Counted from the first letter of the stretch, positions 23,141-35,383 are shown. The stretch: 64,000 nt of DNA from Stachybotrys elegans (GCA_020746835.1 JAGPNK010000011.1:186001-250000), one strand, 5' to 3'. The notes: generated by a model from the sequence alone, not told the origin. Program-made: numbers and translations.

Positions 23141-23829
23141 GTCGCTGTTCAAGCCTGCTTGTGCTTGCAGCTGATTTGGCTTTCCAGCCACGGATGAGGG
23201 TTTTGTATGATTGTCTGGCCGGGACTTCGAGATGGTAATGCTCTAGGCATAGTATCGGGCTTATGTGCAGTCTCATTATTTAGAGCCTATGCTTGCTGTA
23301 TTTGACACGTCGGCGAGACGGGGCTGGCTGAGACCGCGGAGCACAAGCGACGAGGGTGCTCGACTACTCGCCATATCTGAAACGCGATTTATCACATGAG
23401 CTTGCCGGCAAAGTTCCATAACTACGGTACATATATCAATTTGAATGAGTCAGTCGCAGGGCAGGAAATGGGGGTGCCGCTTCTGACGTCATCTAAAAAC
23501 TGAGCCAAGACAGTTCCTTGAGCGGAAATACCGGTTATGGCAGCCGTGTTTTCACATTGCTGTCTCGACTCAGGCTCGTTGGAACAACGGCATATCCCGC
23601 TCCTGGATCCACGCTCATGATATTTGAAGCCAGATATATACTGTGCTGCAGATACTTGTTGAGTGGGACATGCTACTGGAAATAAAGCTTCTGACAAGCC
23701 ATCCTCCTAACCGCTCACCAAACGTCAAGATTTGACCACGCAGTTCGGACACTTTGTTCAACGAGTCCTATCGAGCGCCTGAAGAAACTTACAATTTGTG
23801 TTCTTCAGTTCAGAAAGGGACGCCCAGAA

Positions 23830-24111
23830 ATGAATTTGCGTGCCAAACTCCCCACATATGACTTGGCGGCCCATCTCGAGACAGAACGAAGCGAATTACG
23901 GGCCTTAGGGTTCAGCTGGCATTTCCAGACGCCTTCTGTTTCTAGACTTTCAACTGATCCAGAAACAGCCGTTGCATATCCCATGGGTCCACAAGTAGCC
24001 GCGGAAATGATTCAAGAATGGATTGCTTTCAGGCAAGCTGGCGTGGGGGAAACAGAATCAGCAGCCCTCGACCTGTCCAAGACACTTCGCGTGGTCAAAA
24101 GACTTCTATAA
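23830..24111 (+). CDS. Small hypothetical protein, 93 aa
   Basis: An open frame from Met 23830 to a stop at 24111, about 100 bases before tyrosinase 2. It is hydrophilic and acidic in the middle, with no signal peptide, cysteine pattern or known domain. It could be chance coding; I give it only because it is complete and lies in the tyrosinase promoter. Confidence 0.22.
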   Translation: MNLRAKLPTYDLAAHLETERSELRALGFSWHFQTPSVSRLSTDPETAVAYPMGPQVAAEMIQEWIAFRQAGVGETESAALDLSKTLRVVKRLL

Positions 24112-24213
24112 AGAGTGTCCGTCTCCTGCTGTTAGAAACTTTCCAAACCACAATACATCACCAGCAAGCCTCAAAACTGCAAACCTCGAAACTGCAACCA
24201 AACCATCGCCACC

Positions 24214-26559
24214 ATGAACACCTTTACCACGGATCAATTGGAAGAGGCCCATAAGCAGGGTATTGTACTCGGTCTTGCTGACTCTGGTGTACAACAGCGC
24301 GTTGACATCGACGTCATACTGACCGAGCAGCCCGATACCTTTAATCTTTTCCTTATCGCCTTGATGGAGCTCCAAGGGATGGACAAACTCCCTTGGCAGG
24401 ATCAGATCCCCGAAGGCTTTTCCTTCAAGCCAGGAGAGAAGCAGCTGGACTTGAGGATGTCCTGGTTCCAACTCGCCGGTTTGTGAACCCAGCCTAGCTT
24501 AGTGCATAACTTGTACAGAAACAGTCCCAGGCATTCATGGACTACCTTTGAGTCCATGGGACGGTGAGGGAGAAAGGGGATATTATTGTACCCATGCCAA
24601 GCCGAACTTCGGAACCTGGCACCGTCCGTATTTGGCAATGATGGAGGTAAGACAAGATGCATGCAAACCTCTGCTTACACTAACTCCGCAATAGCAAACC
24701 CTGTTTCGTCAAGTAGCCAACGTCGCCAAACGGTTCTCTGAGTCGGACATCCCGGATGGACAGAAAAAGAAGTATCTCGCTGCTGCTCAGCAGAGTTTCG
24801 TATTCCGTACTTGGACTATTATCGCCCTCGAGGGTACGGGTCTTCCTTCCCAGGAGTCAGCAACCCCAAAGACGGCACGACGACCGCTCCATATGACTGG
24901 GGTGCTCCGCAAATCTTCACACTACCCGAGGTCATGGTCAGGCGTCTTCCAGATAACGAACTTGTTCCTATGCCGAACCCTTTCTTCCAGTTCCAGTTCA
25001 ATAGTGAGCAGTTTAAGATGGTCTCCGAGACCGAAGGGTTTCCAGCTGAACTCGTGAGTATTACTTTATCCTCGAAGTAGTCGATTGTTACTCATACATT
25101 GTCCACAGAGGTCAGTCGAAGAGACAATCCGCCATGGAGGATCTGATGCACACGCTACGAAAAGGATGAATGACCTGTTGAATTCGGTCCGTGAAGACCA
25201 GATTCGCCTATGCCTCAATATAATCGGAGACCAGGTTTACAGAAACTTCAGAACGTTTTCGACCAACGCCGTCTTTCTGGATCCCAAAGAGCAACCTACA
25301 GAAAAGCTCAAAGAACCTTCTGGATCAATCGAACATCTTCACAATACATACCATGGCACCATCGGCGGCCTACCCAATATGGGTCCCAGAGGACATATGA
25401 GTTTCATTGAGATGGCGGCCTTTGACCCGATCTTCTGGATACATCATTGGTAAGTCTGGCAGGATGCATCGGGTTCAGTAGCTGACAACGGGTACCAGCC
25501 AAATTGACAGACTGTTCGCGATCTGGCAGGCTGTCAACGGCGAGAAGCACTGGTTCAATGAGCTTGTTCCAGACCAGCAGGGAATGGGCAAAAACAACTT
25601 GACACCATTCCGCAAATGGCCCATGGTGGACAAGGCAGATGCCGAGAATCGGTACTGGACCTCCGACCAAGCCAGACATACTACGGATTTTGGTTACACA
25701 TATCCGGAATTGGCAGATGGGCAGACGGGGGACACGGTTCGTAAAGATTTCGCGAGAAAGTATGAATGGAGCCAAAGGACCTCCGCAGACCGAGTCTTCG
25801 GCACACCCCCGGATGATATGCAGCCTCTCAGAGTCGAAAAAGCCCAGGTCTTCCAGTACACGTCCGGTGCCCCGTCTGGAGATCTCTTGAGGCATCCTGG
25901 CTTCCCCATGGATATGATGCAACAGCAGACTGTCATGACCGCGGTGAAGTCCACCCCCCAGTACTCGGATGATTGGTACATCGATGTCGTGGTCGAGAGG
26001 CAGGAGTACAGCTTAGCGCTGGTTTGACATTGACTAATTCAACTCACAGAATGTTCGCGAATGGGTCTTACACCATCTTCTACATCATCGGCGACGTCCA
26101 AGGACAGTCCGGTGAGGAGTGGTCGTCTCTCCCTGGCTTTGTGGGTATGTCCCATATCTTAGCCGCGCCCCGTGACGTGTGCGAGAACTGCGCCCGTCAA
26201 GACGAGCAAGCTCAGCTTGTGACCAGCACAACTCCAATCACTTCGCTGCTCCTCGACTACGCTCAGATCGGAAAGTTGAGCAGCATGGGCGCGGACGACG
26301 TGAAACAATTCCTCATTGAGAATTTGAAGTGGCGAGTCCAGACTGTAAGTGCAACTTGCCGGAGATTGCCCTCACGAGCCCGACTGACTCTTCTCCACAG
26401 GTAGCTGGCGAGATCCTTAATCCCAGGGACATGTCCAGGAACCACAGTCTCAACCTCAGCATTAGCCGCAAGCGGACGCCAGTGCCACGCAGCGCAGGCG
26501 ATGTGCAATATGACACTTATCCTGATGTCATCGAGGCTATTATTCGCAATTCTTCTTAG
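24214..26559 (+). pseudogene. Long-form tyrosinase with a one-base frame break
   Basis: Exons 24214-24478, 24531-24646, 24695-25053, 25109-25449, 25499-25999, 26050-26344 and 26401-26559 (about 678 codons). CuA: AGIHGLPLSPW, YYCTHAKPNFGTWHRPYLAM. CuB: HNTYHGTIGG, DPIFWIHHCQIDRLF, followed by a C-terminal capping region as in long fungal tyrosinases. No signal peptide, so likely cytosolic. Exon 3 starts in the frame KYLAAAQQSF, but the conserved continuation RIPYLDYYRPR is one base off near 24796; exon lengths sum to 2036, not a multiple of three. The fifth intron (26000-26049) has a GC donor. Either a recent pseudogene or a sequence error; all copper ligands are intact. Confidence 0.8.
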
Positions 26560-26814
26560 CTATGCGATCTCTTCTAGATGGTCAGATTGCCCCTCGAGGA
26601 TAGCAATTCCCTGTTTTGTGCTTGAATTATCGACAATGAATGCTCTTTATCTTACTAGTTTTCACTGAACTGCAATAACAGTGTGGAAATTCCGAAACTT
26701 TCAATTATCATTAATAAACTAGTAGAAATGTAGAGTGACTCTTCTTATATCAATATCTCTCTCCTCCATTATACATTAATCAGCTGCCTCTCAGTAAGCC
26801 ATCCATCCCCATTA

Positions 26815-27507
26815 CTAGTAAGGCCCGTACTTGGTCCACTCGAGGGCGGAAACGTCGTCGTAGCAGGCAGAATTGGCAGCAAACTCGTGGCTCGACCATG
26901 AACCCTCGGGGAGCGCGTTGAGCTTGGTGCACTGGGGCAGAAGTCGCACAGGGATGCAGTTGTCGGGCATGCTGCCACCGTACGGGATGCGCTTGATGAT
27001 GACAAAATGCTTGCCGTGGTAGTAGTCGAGAGCCTCGTCGCAGGCCACGTACTGCTCGAACAGCACAAACACATATGGCTCGGGGAAGCGGGAGAGCGAG
27101 AGACCGGGAGTTCCAAAGCCGGCGTTCATGCGGGCGGTGAAGAGCTCCTCGGACTCGTCGTCTGCGGTCAGGGAGATGCCGTAGGGCAAGGGCACCGTGC
27201 CGGCATCGCTGATAATGGTGCCTCGGCCGTAGCGGATATCCTCGGCGGTGCCGTTCTGGTAAAAGATGCGGCCGGGGTAGTCGGAGACGCCGACGAGGTT
27301 AAGGCCGGCACCGACATGGATGCTGTTGATGTAAAAGTTGTTGATGGGGGACTCAAAGTCGAGTTCTGGGTTGGTGACGTTGACAACCAGGTGGAAACCC
27401 TGGGAAGTAGATGTGGTAGGGTAGTTGGGGATGACGGGGCCGCGCTTCATAGGGCTGGCAGTAACAAGGGTAGCCAAGGCGGCAATGGTGGCAAGAGTAG
27501 GAATCAT
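26815..27507 (-). CDS. Secreted protein of unknown function (fungal DUF7907-like)
   Basis: A single exon of 230 aa. The signal peptide MIPTLATIAALATLVTASP is followed by a Lys-Arg step (MKRG). The mature part has GFHLVVNVTNPELDF, IHVGAGLNLVGV and FYQNGT, a pattern I associate with a family of small secreted ascomycete proteins, and several Cys near the C-terminus. Function unknown. A TATAAA on the minus strand near 27659-27664 would suit its promoter. It converges with tyrosinase 2, 255 bases away. Confidence 0.75.
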   Translation of the reverse strand: MIPTLATIAALATLVTASPMKRGPVIPNYPTTSTSQGFHLVVNVTNPELDFESPINNFYINSIHVGAGLNLVGVSDYPGRIFYQNGTAEDIRYGRGTIISDAGTVPLPYGISLTADDESEELFTARMNAGFGTPGLSLSRFPEPYVFVLFEQYVACDEALDYYHGKHFVIIKRIPYGGSMPDNCIPVRLLPQCTKLNALPEGSWSSHEFAANSACYDDVSALEWTKYGPY

Positions 27508-29547
27508 GGTGGAAGAAGTTGGAGTGAAGATTATATGGTAATAGTGTGAGAGTAGTGTGAAGTTGAAGGTTAAGATCGCAATGTGAGGATTGTGTGAAGA
27601 TTGTGTGTGAAGATTGTGTTGTTGAGTGATGAGAGTGATATTGCAGCAGAGCCTCGCCTTTATACTTCGTCATCGCTCGGCTTAGAGGTTACATCGTGAT
27701 GTCGTATCTTAGTTGCCCGGCTTGCGGCGTGAGAAACAGCCCGGATAGAGACACTGCATCAATACGATGCGGTGAGGGCATTACTGATCAAACGAGACAG
27801 GAGCGACGCGCCAAGAGCTGCAGGGAAGTTTCGAAGAACATGACTGAGCAAGTGGATGCGATGCACACAGCCTCCTGGCCATGCATAAGCGTAAGACCTT
27901 GGGCGGCCAGCCCTATGCACAACCACCGATCGGACAACACAGCAGTAGCCATCTCGTGCGTAGACGTTGATGATCTCCATCTGTGGCTTGAAACTACAAG
28001 TCTCCTAATCATTACAGTTTACGAGTCTATTGATATGATACCGTATTTATCGTCAGAGGGAGTCGTTGGTCTGTATCTCATTTGGGCACACGAACGGGAA
28101 ATCCCACATTACAGTTTACGAGGTTGCCTAAGACTAGGCGCACAGTCGTCTTTTTCTTTTGTCGTTATCGTCAATATCATCACGCTCGGATTGCGCCGCT
28201 GCGGTAAGTAGGAGATCTCTTCAATCTGTGCAGGTAACGTAGCTTTGGCATAGCCTCAGTGCAGCGTCCCATCGGCAAGCCGTTGGGTGGGTGGAGACAA
28301 TGACCTGGGACGGATTGACCAAAGTCCCATTCAAATACGGAGTATGGAAATCAGAATTGGAGACAAAAATACCTCGATTCTGGTCAAAAGCAGATAAAGT
28401 ACGCTTGCAATAACCAGGGTACCGGCTGCGCCCGATGAATCGACGATCTGAACTAATACCTGGATTCATCCTCCAATCATTCAGCACTGACCCTTACCTC
28501 TGGACCCTCTGTGCCCCTTTTGGGACAATTTGCAGGGAGACTGACGATAAATGTTTCTGTCTCCAGGGCAGGCACATGGCTGAACAGCCACACATGGCAT
28601 GCTTGACGCTTACTCATGTTTGGGGCATAGCCTGTCTTTGTTCCTGTGCTCATCCTTTCACGCCGTTCTCCCCATGAGATCAAGCAAGAGAAAGGAACGT
28701 TGCTACAGTCCAAATCCTAAGTATTCATGGTGAGATTACGGTTACGCACATCTACTTTGAAGAATGCTCAAAACGGGCAGATTTTTAACGACCTTTGCAC
28801 CTTGCAACCCCTGTGATAAAAACGCGTTAGCACAGACAGCACGCCTCGATTATGATTAAATCACCAAATGCTTTCAGCTTACAAGGACAGGCGTACACCA
28901 ATTGTGCTCAACTGCGAGTCCACGGCAGCGGCGCTTACTCCTTCGACAGCGCAATATTCGCGCATGGAGTCAGTGTAACATAGGGTCCCAGAAAGCGACT
29001 GGTAGTTGCCCGCAATCATTGGCAAGCAATGAACCTGTAATCGTTTCTTTGCTGCAGAAAGCTTGCCTGGCATTGTACGTCATGGCGGTGTCGGGTCGCT
29101 GGTGATGCTATAGGGTAGGTCGTAAGACGAGGCCGTGTAGAGGCCGGGTGATGCCGTTGCGCTGTGTACTGGATATCTTGGTGTTGATGAATATGTACAC
29201 CTTCTGTGGCGCGGCCGGCAGGCGTAAGGGATAGCGACGGAAGTGCCGGGTTGACGGCTTGGTTGTCCGAAACGGCTTGCATGAAGAAGGGACTTGCTTC
29301 GGGGAGCCATTGCAAAGGCTAATCTCATGTTAACGATTGTTGATATTATGTTCTAAATGTTGGGGCCGTGACCAATGTCACTAATGCCGACGCTCTGTTG
29401 TGGCAGGCTCCGTCGATTTTAGCAGGGGAGGAATCTTGACCTTATAGTGACAATCAGGAACGTGATGTGACAACTTGCATTCACTTGCTCACCCATCAGC
29501 ACCCTCAACAAATTGCTGCCCTGCGCACGGCTTTGCCACGAATCCGG
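27508..29547. other. 2 kb intergenic region carrying one dispersed-element copy
   Basis: Promoter of the secreted protein, one copy of the dispersed element (28026-28107) and scattered short open frames. The stretch 29000-29330 on the minus strand is open with an Arg/Ser-rich start but lacks any domain. No gene supported. Confidence 0.4.
28026..28107 (-). mobile_element. Dispersed SINE-like element, copy with perfect 15-bp target duplication
   Basis: The element (82 bp, minus orientation) is bounded by identical 15-bp direct repeats ATTACAGTTTACGAG at 28011-28025 and 28108-28122. Read on the minus strand it begins GTGGGATTTCCCGTTCGTGT and contains the GATACAGACCA and TCTGACGATAAA blocks shared with the other copies. 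A perfect long duplication means a fairly recent insertion. It encodes no protein. Confidence 0.75.
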
Positions 29548-30468
29548 CTAGTTGTGCTCGATAAATCCAACCACAGCCTTCACGAACCCATCAGGATTCT
29601 CCTCGGCGATCCAGTGGCCGCTGTCTGCAACGTCAACCACCTTGTATGTACCCTCCTCATGGACCTCGGCCATCATTTGCGGAGCCGCCTCTTTGTGACG
29701 GCTCATACCACCACTCAGTCCCAATGCCGGCACCTTGCACTTGCCGTCCGATACCCACTTCGCACACTCGTCTGCATCTTCCAGGAAAGCCGCATAAGTG
29801 CGGAATGCTGCGCGCAGTGCTCCTGGCTGCCGGTACATCTTGACGTAGTAGTTCAGGTCGGCCGGCGCAATAGCGTTGGCATTGTATGCCAGTTTGTTGT
29901 AAAAGTGGCTGAGGTAAATCTCTTCCTTGCCGCTGACGAGCGCCTCGGGCAGATCTGGCACGCCATGGAACAGGAAGTGGAACTGCTGCTGCGCATGCGT
30001 CGTCCGATCCTCGTGCATGGCCGTGGTCCCAGGCAGAGGGCATTCGCCCCAGGTGACGGAGGCGGTGCGATGAGAATACTGTGCGACAAAGGCGTATGCG
30101 ATCATGCCGCCGATATCGTGCCCAACCACGTGGACTTTGGACTTGATGGATAAGTGGTCGAGGAGATGCAGTATATCGGTGGCCATGACCGATTTGGTGA
30201 AACCAGTGTCCGGCCTTGATGACAGACCGGCGCCGCGGTAATCAGGCGCAATCACTCGGTAGCTGAGGTGTTAGCAACATTCAGCCAGGATGCTTGTGAC
30301 CTACCCAGAGGAAGCCAGCGGCTTCATCACCTTGCGGAATTGATACGAGGTCTGAGGAAAGCCATGTACAAGAACAATCACGCCCTTTTCCTGTCCCTCG
30401 GCAGGCTGTTCCGCGTAAGCAATGCGAATCCCGTCATTCAGCGTTGCAATCAAGTATGAACAATCCAT
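29548..30468 (-). CDS. Alpha/beta hydrolase, epoxide hydrolase-like
   Basis: Exons 30468-30305 and 30262-29548 give 292 aa. The oxyanion motif HGFPQTSYQFR is followed by the nucleophile elbow GHDIGG with Asp as nucleophile, and the C-terminal DSGHWIAEE with the catalytic His. An Asp nucleophile points to epoxide hydrolases or haloacid dehalogenases rather than esterases. The lid region holds Tyr in YYVKMYRQPGALR, suiting epoxide ring opening. Cytosolic; no signal peptide. The 42-base intron separates SSG from YRVIAPDYRGAG. Confidence 0.88.
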
Positions 30469-31251
30469 TTTCAGTAGTTGTTATCTGGCCCAGCGATGCT
30501 CAAGAATGAATGCAGTTACTATTGGTATCTTGGAATTTATATTGGGGGCCAGCCAATGACGCTGAAAAGCGGGCCAAAGCTACCCATGACGCTGAAGATG
30601 ACGCTGAAGATGACGCTGAAATGTGGAACATGAAAGGCATACTGTGAGACTCGTCAGTACTGCTTACAACGTGGTGGATTCATATTGCATTTCACGAATC
30701 AAAGAATTTGGCGGCGTCTCACTGACGTGGGTTGCAGCAGGTACTGGCAACGATCAAGAGTAGCATGGCCAAGGATAATGAGGTTATACAAACAAGGCGG
30801 ACACTCTGCGAGGTTATAACATGGTTATACCTCACCAATAGTCCTATAGAAACAGGTATTTAATGGAGCTGAAATCACCGCACTATTGCATCCTACCCTT
30901 TCGCATAAGTTATTTTCACTCCACCAGTACGCCATCAAAGTCGAGAGCGATGCGAGAATGCAAATGCCGTGAGTCTTCTTCTATATTGAAAACGCATTTC
31001 AGAGTACTGTACTCATATTTATTCAAATGTTACCGGAGTATGAGTATATGGACTTGGATTTCGACACTTATTTATATTTTGCGTTATTTGTCCAATGACG
31101 AGATACAGAGTGTAAATGCAACCATGAAGCGGGGAGGAGTGGGGAAGAGTTTTGTGAGCATAAATCAGCATTTCTAGAATTGCCTTTGTTCCTCTTCGTA
31201 CATAATTGCCACACATCTAACGCACTTGTGTTTATTGTACATGCAAAGGAC
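30469..31251. other. Intergenic, divergent promoters
   Basis: Apart from the repeat array listed separately, AT-rich DNA with no gene. Confidence 0.5.
30557..30620 (-). repeat. TGACGCTGAA repeats in the hydrolase promoter
   Basis: TGACGCTGAA occurs four times at 30557, 30587, 30599 and 30611, the last three in 12-bp tandem register. TGACG is a half-site bound by many bZIP proteins. The array lies 90-150 bases upstream of the start codon at 30468. Confidence 0.6.
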
Positions 31252-32136
31252 ATGTTCACAATCTTCCCGCGGCTGCCGCTCGAGCTGCGCCGCTTGATAT
31301 GGGCTCACGCTCTCCCACCGCCTCGCGTTGTGGAGGTTGATATGCCCCCGTTGCTGCAAGAGACCGACTCATGCTGTCCCTTGAGCTTGCTGCGCTCAAT
31401 AACACTCCGCAACGGCGCCGCACCAGCTGTTGCGCACGTATGTGCGGAATCGCGTGCCGTTGCTCTGGCTCATGGCTCGCTTCTCCTGACTGACGAACTC
31501 CACGCAACATGGTCCAGCAGCCATGCCAAGGGCACGCTCAATCCGTGGGTTCAGGAACGCGATATCTTGCACGTCAACTGGATGCCAGACAGCCCGGTAG
31601 GCGAGTACGAGGATCCCATCTCGTTCTATGCCGCTCTCGCCCGCCATGGCGGCTTGTCTGTCGCCGCAGACCCTTGGGATTATAAGCGATTTGACCCAAT
31701 GAAGGAAAGCTACGACCAGCAGCTAAGCTCCATTCCGTCACTGCACGTCTGCGTTAAAGTCATTACCATCCACGCAACCGACGAGCAAGTACGCAACGCA
31801 GAACCCCCCGTCTTTGATAAGGGGCTCTCACCTGTGCAGCTTGTGTTGCTCCATGATGACGAGACCATCTCCGCCATGTGGACTCACTGGAAGCGGGTGC
31901 ATGAGGCCCGTCTCGACCTCCTGGCTGATGAAAAGGCCGAGGAAACCTTCAAGGATCTGCTTGAGGTCGATGACCCTGAATTTCGAGATCGGAGCAACGA
32001 GCTGTATTACAACGCCGAATTCGAATTCGAGCTCGTCATCATGTTTCGGCATTGCCCTGACAGGTGCTATACGACGCCTGCATTTTCAACAATGCCATTC
32101 CCCCCGCCACCTCCAAGTTGGGTCGATGGAAGCTAG
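31252..32136 (+). CDS. 2EXR domain protein
   Basis: A single exon of 294 aa from Met 31252; an in-frame Met at 31180 lies in AT-rich leader. The opening MFTIFPRLPLELRRLIW followed by ALPPPRVVEV is the 2EXR signature, an F-box-like fold common and expanded in ascomycetes. RSITLRNGAAPAVAHVCAESR follows as usual. A Pro-rich tail (PFPPPPPSW) ends it. Molecular function of the family is unknown. No link to metabolism is evident. Confidence 0.85.
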   Translation: MFTIFPRLPLELRRLIWAHALPPPRVVEVDMPPLLQETDSCCPLSLLRSITLRNGAAPAVAHVCAESRAVALAHGSLLLTDELHATWSSSHAKGTLNPWVQERDILHVNWMPDSPVGEYEDPISFYAALARHGGLSVAADPWDYKRFDPMKESYDQQLSSIPSLHVCVKVITIHATDEQVRNAEPPVFDKGLSPVQLVLLHDDETISAMWTHWKRVHEARLDLLADEKAEETFKDLLEVDDPEFRDRSNELYYNAEFEFELVIMFRHCPDRCYTTPAFSTMPFPPPPPSWVDGS

Positions 32137-32237
32137 GCTTATATCTCTGGGTCAATTGAAAGATATGCAAGCTGGAACCTTGCAAAAAAGGCACTTTGAG
32201 GATTCACAGAATGGCAGAATTGGCTTAACGGGGATAG

Positions 32238-32342
32238 GATGTGGGATTTCCCGTTCGTGTGCCCCAATGGGATACAGACCAGCGCCTTGAGGAGGCTCCC
32301 TCTAACGATAAAGACAGTATCAAATCAATAGATAGCACTTGG
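32238..32342 (+). mobile_element. Dispersed SINE-like element, 12-bp target duplication
   Basis: A 105-bp copy flanked by perfect direct repeats TAACGGGGATAG at 32226-32237 and 32343-32354. The internal sequence matches the copies at 220 and 53269 closely. It sits in the 3' flank of the 2EXR gene. Confidence 0.75.
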
Positions 32343-32610
32343 TAACGGGGATAGTATAGCTGGGGTGGATCTAAATTATCCTGACGCCTATTGAGTATTT
32401 GATCCCATCCTTCACAACGACGTACATGCTCATTCCCCATCAGTTGCTGTAGTGTCTTGCCAACTGTGACTGCTCCAAACCATTTAACAACGGTCTCTAT
32501 TGTGGATAGTCGGTAGAATGCCGTAGTATGCGATAGACAAAGGGCCCTTTGATCTACATGAATCGGCTATAGGTTAATATATCCCTGACATCTTTCCACC
32601 TTGCAACCTA

Positions 32611-33964
32611 TCAGGAACGCTCTGAGTACGACGTTTTGGGTAAGGGGGGAACATCTGGAATCTCCGTGGAACGCCGCATCTTCATACTTTCACTACTCTG
32701 ATTGTGGATGGAAGTTTGCGAGTGGACAGATGTTCCCCTTGTAGTGAAGAAGCGGCGAATTGACGAAGATGTTGATAGCAGCGAGACGTGTGCGTGCTTG
32801 TAGAAGGCGGGCAAGCAGGACGAGGAAGCAACAATAATGGCAATGTTGATCTCGACAATGCTTTTCCTGTTAGTAAGTACCGGAATAGAAGCTCATTCAC
32901 TCACGTAAAGCAAGCATTGATGGCTTGCGTCCATAGTACATCCTCGCTATGGTAGTTGATAGAGAACTCGATAAGGCGGGCCAAACTTGCCGCACATGCA
33001 CTGTACAGTCAGTTCTGACTACTGTAGTTCGGAGAGAGGACCTACGCAACTCCAGCCAGAAACACGGCAACAATACCCAGCTTCTGCCTGAGGCGGAGAT
33101 TAAGCTTTAAGAGAAGGGGGATAGGCATAAGCAAGATCCAAAAGTCGGTTGCAACATTGAAGGAAGCATTGAGAAGGATGATTGGGCCGCTGTAGTTCCT
33201 GCAAAACTGGATCGAGTCGGCGTCAAGGCCATCACACTGTACCATGGAGGCTATCGCGACACAGGCCATTGCGACGTAGAACAAGGTGAGAACCGCCATA
33301 CCGACATAGATGGTGATTCTCATCCCTTGGTTCACACTGAATATACGCACAAATAGCAGTAATATGGATAGCTTAGCAAAGAGGATCGTGAGGGGATAGA
33401 TGATGCCGTTGACTGAGAACAACTAAATTTACGTGTCAGACCTGAAGAAGGGGTAAGAAGATGACGTACATAGCTGTTGCCCACAAGCATAGATACGGGG
33501 ATGTCCCAGATGTGTCGACCAAACCCAATACCAAGGGCTAAAAGGGAGTCAAGTTAAAGTTGAGTCTCTCTACTCTGTATATGAGTGTACTGACTTTGGG
33601 TATACATGATCATGTGCGCTAGGGACCCGAACTGTTCTTATTAGCCTCATGTACACGTTGGATACTGTTGTAAAGTATAGCAGTCAATATACGTACAGCC
33701 GCTGCGATGCAAAAATCTAGCCACGGTTAGCGATGAAAGCATTGAGAAGGTGAGCATACAGTCATCCCACCCCCAGGCCTTGACAAGCCTGAATCGCACG
33801 TAAACCCTGACAAGGACTGCTATAAGCATCAAGGACATGAAGACGCCTTCGAGCACGCGTATTTCGTGGGCGTAAGAAGGAGGGTTGACGAAATTTGGAA
33901 TCACCCCAGGCGGGGGCTGACCTGAGGGGATGCGGTCCAACGGAACATTGGGCGGCAGAGACAT
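32611..33964 (-). CDS. PTH11-like integral membrane protein (fungal rhodopsin-domain family)
   Basis: Exons 33964-33760, 33716-33697 (20 bases), 33631-33595, 33537-33470, 33422-33046, 33000-32905 and 32866-32611 give 352 aa. The chain has about seven hydrophobic helices. The family landmarks are KAWGWDDYF, FGRHIWDIP, LFAKLSILLLFVRIF, FWILLMPIPLLLKL, and AACAASLARLIEF in the second half. A Ser/Thr-rich cytoplasmic tail follows. Relatives include the Pth11-type G-protein-coupled receptors that sense host surfaces, though most are uncharacterised. No CFEM domain precedes the helices. Seven exons with one of 20 bases make automatic annotation likely to fail here. Confidence 0.85.
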
Positions 33965-35383
33965 GGCCGCGGGGACGCAACACAATTCAACTGGGTTGGA
34001 AAAAGCCGAAACCGAGGGATGATGCAGACAGTAGCAATGAGAGAAGAAAAGGGTCTCGTATGCAATCTCAGGACTTGAGGTGACGTGTTATCATGGGCAT
34101 ACTGACAGTACGTCGATTGCATCCGAAGAGAAATAAACAAACTGCGCACTTACGATGTGCATGTATTGGTACATTAGAGGGGTGTACAACGTGGACCGTC
34201 AAGTCGGAACCCATGGGCCTCGGCGACAGTGCGTCAGCAGGTGCCGCACATACCGTTGTCAACACGGCGAATGGTGTCAGCGACTGCCGACATATCCAGT
34301 GTCTTACTGCTGCTCTGATAGAGGTGCCGTCAAGCGGATAGTTGATAGGCTTATGCAGACAGGGCACCTTCTTGTGGTTGCTTGGTGGGCTCAGTCGTAC
34401 GCCAAGGCTAAGAGACATAAAGCGGCGACCGTATCATCGGCTAATGCGGTAGTGATCACCGGGTCAGCCCGCGCGCGATTATCCGCTGACAACATTCGCG
34501 GCAGTTCGGATCTGCTCTCGCTTGAACGCATGGCTGGCAAAGAATTGCCAAAAACAGCTCATTTCTGACCACCAGCCCATCAAGGCATTCGGCTCCATGT
34601 CAGTCTACAACTTCTCTATATACCCATTGTCCATGTGCTTACCCGGCAATTTTATTCCGCAAAAGCGTCATCTTTCCACAGTGAAGCAATACTGATCAGA
34701 TATCAAGTCCTGTTGGTGGGTACGAGATAGAGCGGCCGACAAGTTGCCCTCATAATCTTTGCCCTGGCTCAGATGCCGGCTTCCGCCTCCCTCAGCGGAG
34801 ATGGGCTGGACCCGTCAGCCACGTTGGTCGTGACCTTTGGTTCCATGGCTAGGCATGGCTACAGTAGACGGGACGGACCTGGGTATCTGGGCCTACAAGT
34901 CTTCTATTATTAGCCGTCTATCATCGAGACCTAGCGATCAGCGACGAGCTGTGGACGAAATAACCAGTTTCGCGTGCTTGGCAGGGGCAAGGTGAGATTC
35001 CACATCTCTCGTCCGCTCAGGTATGCCACACCCCTTCTCGCTCTAGGATTGCTTACGTACCTGAGCACCAACATGTAATCAAGGCCACAAATCTTACTAT
35101 CGCATCGAGGCTGCATGATGCTACTCTGACAACCGCCCCTTGCAATTCTTATCGGGAGACATCGAGAACAATTAAAGCATTTGCACTGGATGCGATGTCA
35201 TGACTGTGCCCCGCTGGTGACGCCCCAATCTGTACTGTTAGTCTGCGCCATGCACAGCTGCAGTTGGCTGCTTGGATATATACAGTAGATTTCACAAGAG
35301 GCATGACACGAGGGGCACACCTATACTCTCCCCGTTTTCCGTTCATTCACCCTGAACATTTCGACCTGGAGAATCTGAAGACG
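33965..35383. other. 1.4 kb intergenic region, divergent promoters
   Basis: Between the PTH11-like gene (-) and a P450 (+). Short open frames only; no repeat or domain recognised. Confidence 0.45.

Larger units (their letters stand above)
21725..24213. other. 2.5 kb region without a confident gene
   Basis: Contains a possible decayed minus-strand gene (22230-23140) and a small plus-strand open frame (23830-24111), both listed separately. The rest shows nothing I can support. Confidence 0.4.

Noticed and set aside
29016..29328. Minus-strand frame with mitochondrial-like Arg/Ser start
   Set aside because: No domain, no downstream exon in frame, ends in low-complexity sequence.
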